Origin: Pseudomonadota bacterium
GTDB taxonomy: Bacteria > Pseudomonadota > Gammaproteobacteria > Halothiobacillales > Halothiobacillaceae
NCBI GenBank assembly: GCA_021801265.1
Contig: JAJYYE010000008.1
Location: 34,783-98,782 of the forward strand
Reading direction: 5' to 3'
Length of the DNA: 64,000 nucleotides
Shown: positions 49,935-58,335 of the stretch, piece after piece
Position numbering within the stretch: the stretch's first letter is position 1
Layout: every line of letters begins with the position of its first letter
Program-made: the position numbers and the translations under genes
The notes under the pieces: generated by a model
Database searches by the model: none
Told to the model about the DNA's origin: nothing
Seen by the model: the letters and a program-made list of their open reading frames with translations, nothing else

Positions 49935-49980
49935 TTTTCTGTAAAATCCATCCCCTGGCGGCTTCCGCCGCCCCGTTTTC

Positions 49981-50057
49981 GGGCCCATAGCTCAGTTGGT
50001 TAGAGCACGCGACTCATAATCGCTTGGTCGTAGGTTCAAGTCCTACTGGGCCCACCA
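49981..50057 (+). tRNA. tRNA-Ile2(CAT), lysidine type
   Basis: 77 nt with CCA. The acceptor stem GGGCCCA pairs with TGGGCCC. The anticodon arm GCGACTCATAATCGC and the TTGGTCG variable region match ileX-type tRNA-Ile2 (which decodes AUA after lysidine formation at the CAT anticodon) rather than elongator tRNA-Met. The position right after rpoD is the same as that of ileX near rpoD in E. coli. Confidence 0.85.
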
Positions 50058-50065
50058 TTAAAAAT

Positions 50066-50096
50066 ACATACACGGTTTTTAGCCGTGTATTCTTTT
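50066..50096 (+). terminator. Rho-independent terminator after tRNA-Ile2
   Basis: ATACACGG (50068-50075) pairs with CCGTGTAT (50083-50090), followed by TCTTTT. It starts 10 nt past the tRNA. Confidence 0.8.
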
Positions 50097-50396
50097 GCCC
50101 GCTTTCTCAATATCACGACGGTTATATGATGAATTTCAGAATCATCACCTTGAAATCGAAACATCAAACCGACCTTTTCGAGTTCAGTCCTATTTTCATC
50201 TGAGAAGAAAACCCCCGTTTCGCTGGGTATGGTTTGGTGGGGCAGCGGAACCCCTGCCACTGGCCCGAACTCAAAAAACATTCAGCGACACAACTATTTA
50301 ATTGTCTTCTACAAATTCAATAGGTAAATTACCCCTATATATTTACGGTTATTATCGAATCAGCTTTCGTTTCATTGGGTAAGGAAGCCAAAAACC
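50097..50396. other. Gap before the EAL gene
   Basis: No supported gene. Short frames on both strands lack ribosome-binding sites. The last 100 nt are AT-rich (AATAGGTAAATTACCCCTAT, an imperfect dyad near 50320) and probably carry the EAL gene promoter. Confidence 0.4.
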
Positions 50397-52397
50397 ATGG
50401 CTGAAAAGCGTCTCGCCAAAATTCTGAGTAATCATGCCGCCGCCCTCGCCGTCTCCTTGGATGCGACGGTCGAGTCTTTTTATCATGGTCTTGATCAGGA
50501 TCCCGTGTCTCATCGTATTTTGTCGATTCTCTCGGCGGAAGAGCGCCAGCAACTGCATCAGTCACAAGTTGCGCATCTGCGTCTGTTAATTGACCCGACG
50601 GCCGACTCGGTGCAGCGCCAGGTAATGGCTGAACGGGCGGGCGATATTCACGCCATGATCGGCGTACCGGCCAGCAGCCTGGTGAATGCGTTTGGTTTGT
50701 ACCTGCACAAGATCTCGCAGGCAATTTTATCCTTGCCCTGCCCTTTGGTTGAACGTTCCACCTTACTGCATATTGTCAGTCAGCGGATTCAGACCGATTT
50801 GCAGTGGCAAATGAAGCGGATGGATTCCCATCAGGCCAGCGTCGACCAAGTAGAAGAAACTCTGATGACCCTCTGCCAGAGTGATCGCCCGTGGGCGGAT
50901 ATTATTCGCGGGGTACTGGATATCTTCCTCGACATCCCGGGCATCAGCGGAAGTGGCTTTGTTCGCCAAGGCGCTTCGCAGGAATTTGTCGCCGAGTTCG
51001 TTAGCGGTGATTATGAGCGCTACTGGGCGGCCATCCAGAAACACGATCTCGATAGCCGGTTATCGGGCATGGCGCGCTGTTTCATCAAAGCCGCGCATGA
51101 GCAGCAACCGATCAGGATAGCCAACTTCACCCAGCACGAATATCAGGCCTTGCGCCATGCCGCCGCAGAAGCCGGGGTGCGCAGTGCCATTTCGGTGCCC
51201 ATCGCCGAGCACGCTGAACACAGCTTGCCGATTTTATGTTTGACGAGCCCCTATCCAAATACATTCAACGCCACACCGCTCAGCCGAGTCATTCAGGGCA
51301 TCAGCGTGCAGTTGAACGCAGCGTATCGGCGCGCCGCGGATATCCAGGATGCGGTCATCGGCATCAGCTTTACCGAGCGGCGCTTTTATCGGTCACTGCT
51401 GACACGGGGTGGGCTGGTGATGTTTTACCAACCCATTGTTGATCTGGTTTCGGGGGCTGTGATCAAGGTGGAAGCCTTGGCACGATTACAGTTGCCCGAG
51501 GGGAAAATTTTATCCCCCGCCCAATTTTTGCCGTGGTTTGGCCAGAATGAATTGGCCGAGCTCTTTTCGCGGGGATTAACCCAGGCACTCGATCAGTTGG
51601 CGGCCTGGGATCGGGCGGGGTTGGCTTTGCGGATGAACATCAACCTGCCGCCAGAGATTCTGGTGCATCCGGAGTGCCCGAACTGGGTTGCCTGTGCCTT
51701 GCGGCAAAGCGCCATTGCACCGCATCGCCTGCATCTCGAGTTATTGGAAACCAAGGCGCCGCCCAATCAAAACCAGCGTGATCGAGCCATCGCCCGACTG
51801 GCAGAAATCGGCGTGCAGCTGGACATGGATGATCTGGGTTCTGGCTACAGCAGCTTGCAGCGCCTGCATCTCATGCCCTTTGCCGGGATCAAGGTCGATC
51901 AGGGCATTATGCAGGGTTGCCTTGAAGGTTCATCGAAGGCACTGGGAATCGCCAATGCGATTACCTTACTGGGTCGAGACCTGGGCCTCTCGGTGGTGAT
52001 CGAAGGGCTGGAGAACCCGGGGCTGATTGAAGTCGCCGCAATCCTGGGGGCACACAAAGGCCAGGGATATGAAATTGCCCGCCCAATGCCGGCGGCAGAT
52101 TTAGCCCCATGGATTACGCGCTGGGTTTGGACGATTAATCCCCAATCACCCAGAACGGCAATCGGTACGTGGGCGAAGTTCTGGCAATGGCAGCGCCAAG
52201 CCCCGTGGACCAGGGCCAACAATCTGAATTTTCCCGCATGCGGCATTGGTCATTTCGTGCGCGAACAAGGCTTGCAGGGCAGTGAACTGGATCTGGCACA
52301 TCAGGCGATGTACAACGCGATGGAAAGTGCGGATCATGATGCCGCACAAATGCAGGTAAGCCAGATTGAGCGGCATCTCATTGCCCTGATCACATGA
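50397..52397 (+). CDS. EAL-domain cyclic-di-GMP phosphodiesterase with sensor domains
   Basis: A 666-residue soluble protein. Residues about 1-140 are helical and resemble globin-coupled sensor domains, with a RAGDIHAMIGVPASSLVNAFG segment whose His could bind haem. Residues about 150-310 look GAF-like. The EAL domain (about 335-585) keeps the catalytic set: E359 in VEALARL, the LELLETK Glu, D478-D479 in DMDDLGSGYSSL, KVDQGIM and VIEGLEN, so it should hydrolyse c-di-GMP. There is no GGDEF domain. The last 80 residues (PACGIGHFVREQGLQG, then AHQAMYNAMESADHD) faintly resemble a CZB-type zinc-binding domain. Confidence 0.85.
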   Translation: MAEKRLAKILSNHAAALAVSLDATVESFYHGLDQDPVSHRILSILSAEERQQLHQSQVAHLRLLIDPTADSVQRQVMAERAGDIHAMIGVPASSLVNAFGLYLHKISQAILSLPCPLVERSTLLHIVSQRIQTDLQWQMKRMDSHQASVDQVEETLMTLCQSDRPWADIIRGVLDIFLDIPGISGSGFVRQGASQEFVAEFVSGDYERYWAAIQKHDLDSRLSGMARCFIKAAHEQQPIRIANFTQHEYQALRHAAAEAGVRSAISVPIAEHAEHSLPILCLTSPYPNTFNATPLSRVIQGISVQLNAAYRRAADIQDAVIGISFTERRFYRSLLTRGGLVMFYQPIVDLVSGAVIKVEALARLQLPEGKILSPAQFLPWFGQNELAELFSRGLTQALDQLAAWDRAGLALRMNINLPPEILVHPECPNWVACALRQSAIAPHRLHLELLETKAPPNQNQRDRAIARLAEIGVQLDMDDLGSGYSSLQRLHLMPFAGIKVDQGIMQGCLEGSSKALGIANAITLLGRDLGLSVVIEGLENPGLIEVAAILGAHKGQGYEIARPMPAADLAPWITRWVWTINPQSPRTAIGTWAKFWQWQRQAPWTRANNLNFPACGIGHFVREQGLQGSELDLAHQAMYNAMESADHDAAQMQVSQIERHLIALIT

Positions 52398-52589
52398 ATA
52401 TCTTTTACGAGGGGCCGAGATACCAAACATCAGGCTCGAAGCATCGCTCAGCGTACTTGACCGTGGCATGTCGGCACTCAGGTTTTCGTTTGGCGCATCG
52501 ATAACCATAAATATTTTAAGGTTAATCAATGTCCTGGATAAGGATACCCCACGAAAAATAACCCACCCGTCTCACGGCGCAATGGCGAT

Positions 52590-52856
52590 GACGCCAAGAA
52601 GACCCTATTCCTCTCGACGACCGATTTCAAAGGCGTTATCACCTAGGTGAGTCAGGATTTCATCACGGTTAGCGGATTCGTCAAGGCGAAATTGATTGGC
52701 AAAAGTCACGATAGGGTTCGGCATCCCGACATGCCCGTGGCCGCATTCAAGGATTTATGGGACACGATCAAGGCCGGCCAATCCTGGCAACAAAGGGTGC
52801 AAAACTGCGGCAAGAACGGCGACCATTACTGAGTAGATGCGTATGTGGACGTATAA
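52590..52856 (+). pseudogene. Aer-type PAS sensor fragment with two in-frame stops
   Basis: In one frame the sequence reads LFLSTTDFKGVIT, stop, VSQDFITVSGF, then VRHPDMPVAAFKDLWDTIKA, then KNGDHY, stop, VDAYVDV. This is the PAS domain of Aer-like redox/energy taxis receptors, where the two stops replace the expected Tyr (TAC to TAG at 52644) and Trp (TGG to TGA at 52830). The HAMP and signalling parts are absent, because an IS3 remnant begins right after. Clearly decayed. Confidence 0.8.
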
Positions 52857-52923
52857 CAACGAGCGCCCCGATATGGCACTGGGTGGAATAACCCCAAAAC
52901 AAAAATTGGCCCTCTCGGCCTAG
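52843..52923 (+). pseudogene. IS3-family transposase OrfB, C-terminal remnant
   Basis: Reads YNNERPDMALGGITPKQKLA then LSA and stop, the conserved C-terminus of IS3-group OrfB transposases. Only about 25 codons remain, joined to the end of the Aer fragment in another frame. Confidence 0.8.
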
Positions 52924-53112
52924 GCTCTACTTCTGCCCAACGCTAAAAATGGGGGGATTACCGTATGACGCGTTAAGTTTGAACCTGTCCGATTTAGCGA
53001 TACCCAAAACTGACGTCAGGCGTCAATTTAGGGTATTAATCTGCATTGATCGACGTGCTGCATCAAGAGTCATAGAGTTCAACCTGACACATTTAGTCAG
53101 GAAAACTCATTT

Positions 53113-53673
53113 TTGAACGGTCAGCGCATAGGTTATGTCCACGTCAGCAGCGTTGACCAGAACCCGGAGAGACAACTCGACCAGATTCAGGTGGCGCGAG
53201 TGTTCACCGACAAAGCCCCCGGCAAAGACACCCTGCGCCCCGAATTGGAATCACTACTGGCGTTCGTGCGTGACGGTGACACGGTGGTGGTGCACAGCAT
53301 GGATCGCCCGGCACGCAACCTTGATGATTTGCGACGGGTCGCTCAAGGTCTAACCAAACGCGGTGTACGCATCGAGTTTGTTAAAGAGCACCGGGTATTC
53401 ACTGGCGAAGACTCCCCGATGGCGAACCTGATGTTGTCAGTCATGGGTGCCTTCGCCGAGTTTGAGCGCGCCTTGATCCGAGAACGCCAATGCGAGGGCA
53501 TTGTTGCCCTGGCTAAACGGCGCGGCGCCTACCGGGGCCGCAAGAAGTCGTTGAGCGACACGCAGAGCAGTGAGTTGAAGCGCTGTATTGCTGCGGGCGA
53601 ACAAAAGGCGGCAGTTGCCCGCGACTTTGGCATCAGCCGTGAGACCTTGTACCAATACCTGCGAACAGCCTGA
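53113..53673 (+). CDS. Tn3-family serine resolvase (TnpR-like)
   Basis: A 186-residue serine recombinase. The catalytic part starts IGYVHVSSVDQNPERQLDQI with the nucleophilic Ser at residue 12, then VVVHSMDRPARNLDDL and GAFAEFERALIRERQ. A C-terminal helix-turn-helix (AAVARDFGISRETLYQYL) binds the res site. In most resolvases the motif is Y-x-R-V-S; here His replaces that Arg (residue 10), a residue needed for catalysis in gamma-delta resolvase, so activity is doubtful. Start codon TTG. The 175 nt upstream contain TGTCCGATTTAGCGATA and CTGACACATTTAGTCAGG dyads that may be res subsites. Confidence 0.85.
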   Translation: MNGQRIGYVHVSSVDQNPERQLDQIQVARVFTDKAPGKDTLRPELESLLAFVRDGDTVVVHSMDRPARNLDDLRRVAQGLTKRGVRIEFVKEHRVFTGEDSPMANLMLSVMGAFAEFERALIRERQCEGIVALAKRRGAYRGRKKSLSDTQSSELKRCIAAGEQKAAVARDFGISRETLYQYLRTA

Positions 53674-53675
53674 CT

Positions 53676-53700
53676 ATGCCACGTCGTTCTATTCTCTCCT
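53676..53700 (+). pseudogene. Start of a Tn3-family transposase gene (tnpA stub)
   Basis: Two nt after the resolvase stop, a frame reads MPRRSILS, the conserved first residues of Tn3-family TnpA, and then departs from the family. Only about 25 nt remain; the rest was deleted up to the LysR stub. Confidence 0.65.
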
Positions 53701-53811
53701 GGCCGGCAGCGTCAGGTGCATTTCTTCGGTGGCGCAGGCGAAGCTCATGTGCCGGGCCAAGGTAGTGAATATCTTGAACTGGTGCAGGGTGGCGCGGCGA
53801 ATGGATATCAT
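53689..53811 (-). pseudogene. N-terminal stub of a LysR/CbbR-type regulator, truncated at the transposon junction
   Basis: On the minus strand a frame from ATG 53811 reads RATLHQFKIFTTLARHMSFA, then CATEEMHLTLPA, and stops a few codons later. This is the LysR-family helix-turn-helix, closest in pattern to CbbR regulators. The gene would have continued with AVS...QL but runs into the Tn3 tnpA stub at about 53700. It is divergent from dabB, where LysR regulators of the dab operon are expected. Only about 37 codons remain. Confidence 0.8.
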
Positions 53812-53815
53812 TTTA

Positions 53816-53830
53816 TACTAAATATTAGTA
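53816..53830. promoter_or_regulatory. Inverted repeat TACTAA-ATA-TTAGTA between lysR stub and dabB
   Basis: A perfect 6+6 inverted repeat with a 3-nt centre, in an AT-rich 140-nt region, 5 nt from the LysR start and 125 nt before dabB. AT-rich dyads with T/A ends in this position are typical of LysR-type regulator binding sites. Confidence 0.5.
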
Positions 53831-53955
53831 AACCATTGCAGTAAATATATTTAACTTTTATTAAACAAATAGCCTATCCACAATGCAATTCATCTATCGG
53901 CCCCCGCTCGCGCCGATGGAGTGCGCCGACAAACCCAATTGAGAGGATATCAACC

Positions 53956-55611
53956 ATGCCATATGCGGAGATTGTCATGCCATCAAACCTGAATTTCATC
54001 ATTCTTATGCTCATCTCTGCGGTACCGTTGCTACTTTGGGCGATAGGGCTTTTCGGGAGCGTTCTGTCCGGCGAACATGCCCGGCTGATGGCACGCCTGA
54101 GTAACGGTGCCGCTGGGTTGTCTTTTCTTTGCGCAGCCCTTGCCGCACTATTGTACGCTGTCGGCGGGAAAACCCTGACGGTAACCCTATTCTCCCTTGC
54201 ATTGCCCGGGGACATGGGGGCGTTGGCCTTGAGCATCTATATCAATACAGTAACGGTGATAATGCTCTCCCTGGTTTCCTTCGTCGGATTCGTGGTCTCC
54301 CGCTACGCGCGCAACTATCTCCAGGGCGAAAAACACCAAGGGCGTTTTTATACCTGGCTCAATCTCACGCTTGCATCCATCCTGACGTTGATCGTTTCCG
54401 GCAACATGCTGATGTTCGTATTGGCATGGATGACCACCAGCCTGTGTTTGCATCACCTCCTGATGTTCTATCCGGAGCGGACGGGTGCTGTACTCGCGGC
54501 GCGTAAAAAAATCATTGTCAGCCGGGTGGGCGAGGTTAGCCTGCTGATCGCCGTATTGCTCATCGGCTCTACCCTGCACACGATGGAGTTTGAGGCGATT
54601 TTTCATGCCATGGCGGCAATGACCGGGCCACTGCCGGTCGCCCTCCAATGGGCCAGCGGGCTCATTGTACTGGCCGCAGCACTTAAAACGGCCCAATTTC
54701 CCCTGCAAGGCTGGTTGATCCAGGTAATGGAAGCCCCTACCCCGGTGTCGGCCCTGTTGCATGCGGGTATTGTCAATGGAGGTGCTTTCCTGATCATTCG
54801 CATGAGTCCGATCATGTCACAGGCCATCAACGCCTCCAACGCCCTGGTCATCATCGGTCTGGTCACGATCGCTGCCGCCGGGCTGGTCATGCTGACCCAA
54901 ACCAGTATCAAGGTGTTTTTGGCCTGGACGACCACGGCCCAGATGGGCTTCATGTTGCTGGAATGCGGCCTTGGGCTGTACAGCCTGGCAATGCTGCACC
55001 TGGTAGCACACTCTTTATACAAGGCGCATGCCTTTTTGTCTTCGGGTAGTAGCGTTGATATCCTTCGCGCGCCAGCCGTGCACCCCGCCCAATCCACACC
55101 AATATTCTGGCAGTGGATCGTCGTGCTTGCCTTCGCAGGTCTCATGACAATTGGTATCGGGGCTGCATTTGGTGTAGCTCTGGAGCATCAGCCTGCACTC
55201 CTGGCATTAGGCGCAATCGTGGCGGTGGCAATGACTCAGCTCTTGCTCCAGTCTTTCAAGGCAGGCATGGGGACTGCATTCACCGCACGCGCGGCTGGCC
55301 TCAGTGCGCTGATCTGTACCGCTTATTTCAGCCTGCATGCCGCATTTCATTTCATGCTGGCAACGAGCCTGCCGGCCGTGCGGATAGTCAATGGTCCTAC
55401 TCAATTCGCCCTCATCGGACTGGTGATGCTGGTGTTTCTTGCCATCCTCTTGATCCAGCAGAACTTGCCCAGTTTGGCCAAATACCCCATCGCACGCAGA
55501 GCCTACGTGCATCTCTATAACGGATTGTACGTCGATATACCGTTTTCGCGGCTGGTGCAACGATTTTGGCCGATACAAGCCGTTCCCTATACGCAACCGA
55601 AAGGAGTCTGA
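53956..55611 (+). CDS. dabB: DabB, proton-conducting NuoL/MrpA-like subunit of the DAB inorganic carbon pump
   Basis: A 551-residue membrane protein with about 13-15 helices, homologous to NADH dehydrogenase subunit 5 (proton-conducting transporter family). It contains the segment AALKTAQFPLQGWLIQVMEAPTPVSALLHAGIVNGGAFLI, with the buried Lys and the conserved His. Followed by dabA, it fits DabB of DAB complexes, which couple cation flow to one-way hydration of CO2 to bicarbonate, as described for Halothiobacillus neapolitanus. GAGAGGA lies 8 nt before ATG 53956. It is separated from dabA by 2 nt. Confidence 0.93.
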   Translation: MPYAEIVMPSNLNFIILMLISAVPLLLWAIGLFGSVLSGEHARLMARLSNGAAGLSFLCAALAALLYAVGGKTLTVTLFSLALPGDMGALALSIYINTVTVIMLSLVSFVGFVVSRYARNYLQGEKHQGRFYTWLNLTLASILTLIVSGNMLMFVLAWMTTSLCLHHLLMFYPERTGAVLAARKKIIVSRVGEVSLLIAVLLIGSTLHTMEFEAIFHAMAAMTGPLPVALQWASGLIVLAAALKTAQFPLQGWLIQVMEAPTPVSALLHAGIVNGGAFLIIRMSPIMSQAINASNALVIIGLVTIAAAGLVMLTQTSIKVFLAWTTTAQMGFMLLECGLGLYSLAMLHLVAHSLYKAHAFLSSGSSVDILRAPAVHPAQSTPIFWQWIVVLAFAGLMTIGIGAAFGVALEHQPALLALGAIVAVAMTQLLLQSFKAGMGTAFTARAAGLSALICTAYFSLHAAFHFMLATSLPAVRIVNGPTQFALIGLVMLVFLAILLIQQNLPSLAKYPIARRAYVHLYNGLYVDIPFSRLVQRFWPIQAVPYTQPKGV

Positions 55612-55613
55612 TC

Positions 55614-58220
55614 ATGAACCGCACGACAACCATCCCTTCGAAACCGTTTGCCAAAACCATGGATTTCGACACTAACGATACCGATGGAACCAGCAGGGCC
55701 AGTGCTGTTTATGACTTGGCTTCGCTTAAAGCTACGGTGGAATCGGTATGCCAGCGGATCGCTCCACTCTGGCCGCTCGACGCCTTCGTGGCAGTCAGCC
55801 CTTATTTTGGCCTGCGCGATCAGGATTTCGAAAAGGCCAACGAGACGCTTGGCAGGGTAGCCAGGTCTTCCCTGGTCATGCCCCGTCGTTACTATCGGGA
55901 ACAAATCTCGACAGGCCGTATTGCTCGAGCCAATCTGGAGCAGGCGCTACAGCAACAGGGTCTCAATATGAACGCTGCAGAGGTGGAAAAGGCCCTCGCC
56001 AGCGATACCTCCACACTGCCGAACCCGATCCCGCTGGTTTCGGATGTCTTGGGAGAGATGGACAATACCCCATGGACCGGGTTTGTTGTAGAACAAATCA
56101 GCCAGTTTTCTGCTGCCTATTTTGATCAAGGCCAGGCCATCTGGCCGATGCCTTGGCGGAAGGAGCCCCTCTACGAGGCGTGGCGCCATTATGCCGAAAT
56201 CGATCTGAGCCCCGGGATGATGGGCTTGCAGGGTATCAGGAGCGCAGTCGCCGCGTTGCCCAAGCTGCCTATGGACACGATTGCTTTGGCCCTCCGGAGA
56301 CTCGCCATACCTGCGGATATGCTGGAAGATTACCTCCTTGCCGCCTTGATGAATACCGGTGGCTGGGCATCCTGGGCACGTTACCTTCGCTGGGAACAGG
56401 AGTTAGTGGGAGGTCAGGAGGACTCCATCGTCAATCTGCTGGCCATCCGGCTTGCCTGGGAAGTGATCCTGTTAAATGCTCGGCAGACTCCGGAACTGGG
56501 GAAGGCCTGGCGGCATGCAGTGCAAACCCTGCAGCAATCTTCAGCGCGTAGCGCGCAAGTGCATACGCAAATTGACTTTGCCCTGCAAACGGCTTTTGAA
56601 CTGGGTTACCAGAAAAAAATCATTGCAGAACTTGCCCGTCCCACCGGGCAAGCATCGGCGAAGACTTCCACTCCAGTCCGTCCGTCTGTACAGGCTGCAT
56701 TCTGCATTGATGTGCGGTCGGAAGTGTTTCGCAGGGCTTTGGAAACCGTCGCGCCTACCGTGCAAACCGTGGGCTTTGCAGGATTTTTCGGCGCTTTCAT
56801 GGAATTTGTGCCGCTTGGGGCATCTGATGCACGGATGCACATGCCTGTCCTGCTGACGCCCGGCTACCGGGTGCACGAGCATATTCACGGCGCCAGTGGC
56901 CAGGAAATGGAAAAGGTCATCAGCCATCGACGTCAGCGTTTACACAGTGCTGAGAACTGGAAAGCCTTCAAGAGTTCGCCATCCTCCTGTTTTTCGTTCG
57001 TGGAATCGACCGGACTGCTTTACGGCCCGAAACTGCTCGGAGACAGCTTCGGATGGAGCCGTCCCGTGTCCCATCCGGCAACCAAGGGGATCCACTCCAA
57101 ATTTAGCGGACGCCTTGTTCCAAGCTTGGATGCGGTTTCTCATAAAGAGAAAATCGCCAAAACCCGGCAGAAATCGGCTGAAACCCCGATGGTCGGCATC
57201 CCCATGGAAAATCGCGGTGCGTCAGCAGAAATGATTTTAAAGGCCATGTCGATGACCAGCAATTTCGCACGCTTGATTTTGCTGGTCGGACACGGGAGCA
57301 GCACGGTCAATAATCCTCATGCTACGGGGCTCGATTGTGGAGCCTGCGCAGGCCAGACCGGTGAAGTCAGTGCCCGAGTCATCGCTACTTTGCTGAATGA
57401 GCCCAAAGTGCGTAAAGAACTTGCGCGGAAGGGCATTCATATTCCGGCAGACACCCGGTTTGTCGGGGCCTTGCATGATACGACGCTTGATGAGGTGACC
57501 CTGTTCGATATCGATGAATTGGCATCGACTCACGCACCGGATCTGAAACAACTGCGTAAATGGCTTACGCAAGCCGGGCAACTGGCGCGTATGGAACGGG
57601 CCAATTTGCTCGGCATCTCGAATTCGGCTCCGGAGGTTGTTGACGCGCTGATTCAAGAACGCAGTCGGGACTGGTCGCAGGTTTTCCCTGAATGGGGTCT
57701 TGCCGGTAATGCCGCCTTTATTGCCGCACCCCGCTCCCGAACTGCTGGCATCGACCTATCCGGAAGAGCGTTTTTGCATGACTACGAGTGGCGCAAGGAT
57801 GAAGGCTTTGGCGTTTTAGATCTCATCATGACCGCACCGATGGTGGTCGCCAACTGGATCAATCTGCAGTATTACGGATCCGTCGTCGACAACCAAAGAT
57901 TCGGCAGCGGCAACAAGGTACTACACAATGTCGTGGGAGGCTCTATCGGCGTATTGGAGGGGAATGGCGGCGATCTACGTGTCGGTCTTCCACTACAGTC
58001 GCTCCATAATGGTGAACGATGGGTACATGAACCCTTACGATTGAATGTGTTTCTCGAAGCGCCGCAATCCGAGATTGATCGAATCATTGCCAAACACGAG
58101 CTCGTGCGCGAACTTGTCGAGAATCGGTGGTTGTTCCTTTTTCAGATTGACGACGAGCACGGCGGCATCTACCTGCGCAACACGAACAAACAATGGCAAC
58201 GAGTGTCATCAGATTACTGA
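55614..58220 (+). CDS. dabA: DabA (DUF2309), catalytic subunit of the DAB inorganic carbon pump
   Basis: An 868-residue cytoplasmic protein, the DUF2309 / beta-carbonic-anhydrase-like subunit. The putative zinc site is intact: C364 and D366 in FCIDVRSE, H560 in LLVGHGSST, and C575 in ATGLDCGACAG. The H-to-C spacing of 15 equals that of the H. neapolitanus protein (C351, D353, H524, C539 by established numbering). Start ATG 55614 has AAAGGAG 8 nt upstream; the longer frame to 55566 lies inside dabB. The pair should accumulate bicarbonate under low CO2. Confidence 0.94.
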   Translation: MNRTTTIPSKPFAKTMDFDTNDTDGTSRASAVYDLASLKATVESVCQRIAPLWPLDAFVAVSPYFGLRDQDFEKANETLGRVARSSLVMPRRYYREQISTGRIARANLEQALQQQGLNMNAAEVEKALASDTSTLPNPIPLVSDVLGEMDNTPWTGFVVEQISQFSAAYFDQGQAIWPMPWRKEPLYEAWRHYAEIDLSPGMMGLQGIRSAVAALPKLPMDTIALALRRLAIPADMLEDYLLAALMNTGGWASWARYLRWEQELVGGQEDSIVNLLAIRLAWEVILLNARQTPELGKAWRHAVQTLQQSSARSAQVHTQIDFALQTAFELGYQKKIIAELARPTGQASAKTSTPVRPSVQAAFCIDVRSEVFRRALETVAPTVQTVGFAGFFGAFMEFVPLGASDARMHMPVLLTPGYRVHEHIHGASGQEMEKVISHRRQRLHSAENWKAFKSSPSSCFSFVESTGLLYGPKLLGDSFGWSRPVSHPATKGIHSKFSGRLVPSLDAVSHKEKIAKTRQKSAETPMVGIPMENRGASAEMILKAMSMTSNFARLILLVGHGSSTVNNPHATGLDCGACAGQTGEVSARVIATLLNEPKVRKELARKGIHIPADTRFVGALHDTTLDEVTLFDIDELASTHAPDLKQLRKWLTQAGQLARMERANLLGISNSAPEVVDALIQERSRDWSQVFPEWGLAGNAAFIAAPRSRTAGIDLSGRAFLHDYEWRKDEGFGVLDLIMTAPMVVANWINLQYYGSVVDNQRFGSGNKVLHNVVGGSIGVLEGNGGDLRVGLPLQSLHNGERWVHEPLRLNVFLEAPQSEIDRIIAKHELVRELVENRWLFLFQIDDEHGGIYLRNTNKQWQRVSSDY

Positions 58221-58335
58221 CGCCCACCGTTACCTTCCTCACCGTGGGCGCGGAAGGTCGAGCGCTACTGGGACGACCATTACCCCCGCCAGCCGCTGCT
58301 GGGGGGATCTTCGATTTCCGCTAAGGGCCTAACCG

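Noticed and set aside
49981..50057. Elongator tRNA-Met
   Set aside because: The anticodon stem and variable region match tRNA-Ile2, and the position after rpoD is that of ileX; confirmation would need the tilS-type identity check.
50036..50281. 81-codon minus-strand frame after the tRNA
   Set aside because: It runs through the tRNA 3' end and terminator; no family signal.
58193..58324. 43-codon frame after dabA (MATSVIRLLTPTV...)
   Set aside because: It overlaps the dabA end, has no ribosome-binding site of its own and no recognised product.
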